Source of the DNA: Lachnospiraceae bacterium UBA3785
GTDB taxonomy: Bacteria; Bacillota; Clostridia; Lachnospirales; Lachnospiraceae
NCBI GenBank assembly: GCA_002369495.1
Contig: DFFD01000150.1
Coordinates: forward strand, 1-5,548
DNA: 5,548 nucleotides
Reading direction: 5' to 3'
Positions within the stretch are counted from its first letter, which is position 1. The number at the start of each line of letters is the position of its first letter. The notes below the pieces were generated by a model. It saw only the letters and a program-made list of their open reading frames with translations. It made no database searches and had not been told where the DNA came from. Positions 5,524 through 5,548 of this stretch are shown piece by piece. Position numbers and translations under genes: made by a program.

Positions 5524-5548
5524 GGCACACCCGGCACAGCTGAGTGTG
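5524..5548 (+). terminator. Possible terminator hairpin cut by the window end
   Basis: CACAC (5526-5530) can pair with GTGTG (5544-5548) across a 13-nt loop, and GG at 5524-5525, preceded by GGAAAAT, would extend the stem if CC and a T-run follow beyond the window. It begins 17 nt after the esterase stop, a typical terminator position. Incomplete, so tentative. Confidence 0.3.

Overview
The window carries five genes, all on the + strand, and reads as a metabolic gene cluster from a Gram-positive anaerobe, most likely a Clostridia-type Firmicute. This rests on strong purine-rich Shine-Dalgarno sites (AAGGAG, AGGAGG, AAGGAGG) at 6-9 nt before every start, AT-rich intergenic leaders against coding DNA rich in G/C at third positions, a U-tailed intrinsic terminator, and an esterase of a type familiar from Firmicutes. 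The lineage is an inference and no species can be named.

Layout: a short AT-rich leader (1-62) leads into a CaiB/BaiF-type (family III) CoA-transferase (63-1292). After 29 nt comes a classical short-chain dehydrogenase/reductase, SDR-1 (1322-2113), almost certainly co-transcribed. A 91-nt gap with an AT-rich possible promoter precedes a GntP-family permease (2205-3524). The next gap (3525-3657) holds GC-rich hairpins that can refold into a competing longer one. It ends in a consensus ribosome binding site for a second, divergent SDR, SDR-2 (3658-4494), which has an N-terminal extension and a cysteine-rich C-terminus. The 184-nt gap after it contains a 10-bp inverted repeat, a convincing intrinsic terminator (4578-4619) and a small hairpin just ahead of the ribosome binding site of a cytoplasmic serine esterase (4679-5506). 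The final 42 nt hold what may be the first part of another terminator, cut off by the window edge.

How the genes may work together (inference): the permease family imports small hydroxy- or sugar-acids such as gluconate or 3-hydroxybutyrate. The two SDRs could oxidise, reduce or epimerise a hydroxyl group on the imported acid. The CoA-transferase would move CoA onto the acid from an acyl-CoA donor without ATP, and the esterase could release the acid or alcohol from an ester. The exact substrate cannot be read from the sequence. No thiolase, dehydratase, CoA ligase or regulator is visible in the window. All five protein families are known; the novelty, if any, lies in the combination, the unusual SDR-2 and the structured intergenic RNA. 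No tRNA, rRNA, CRISPR array, insertion sequence or prophage signal was seen.
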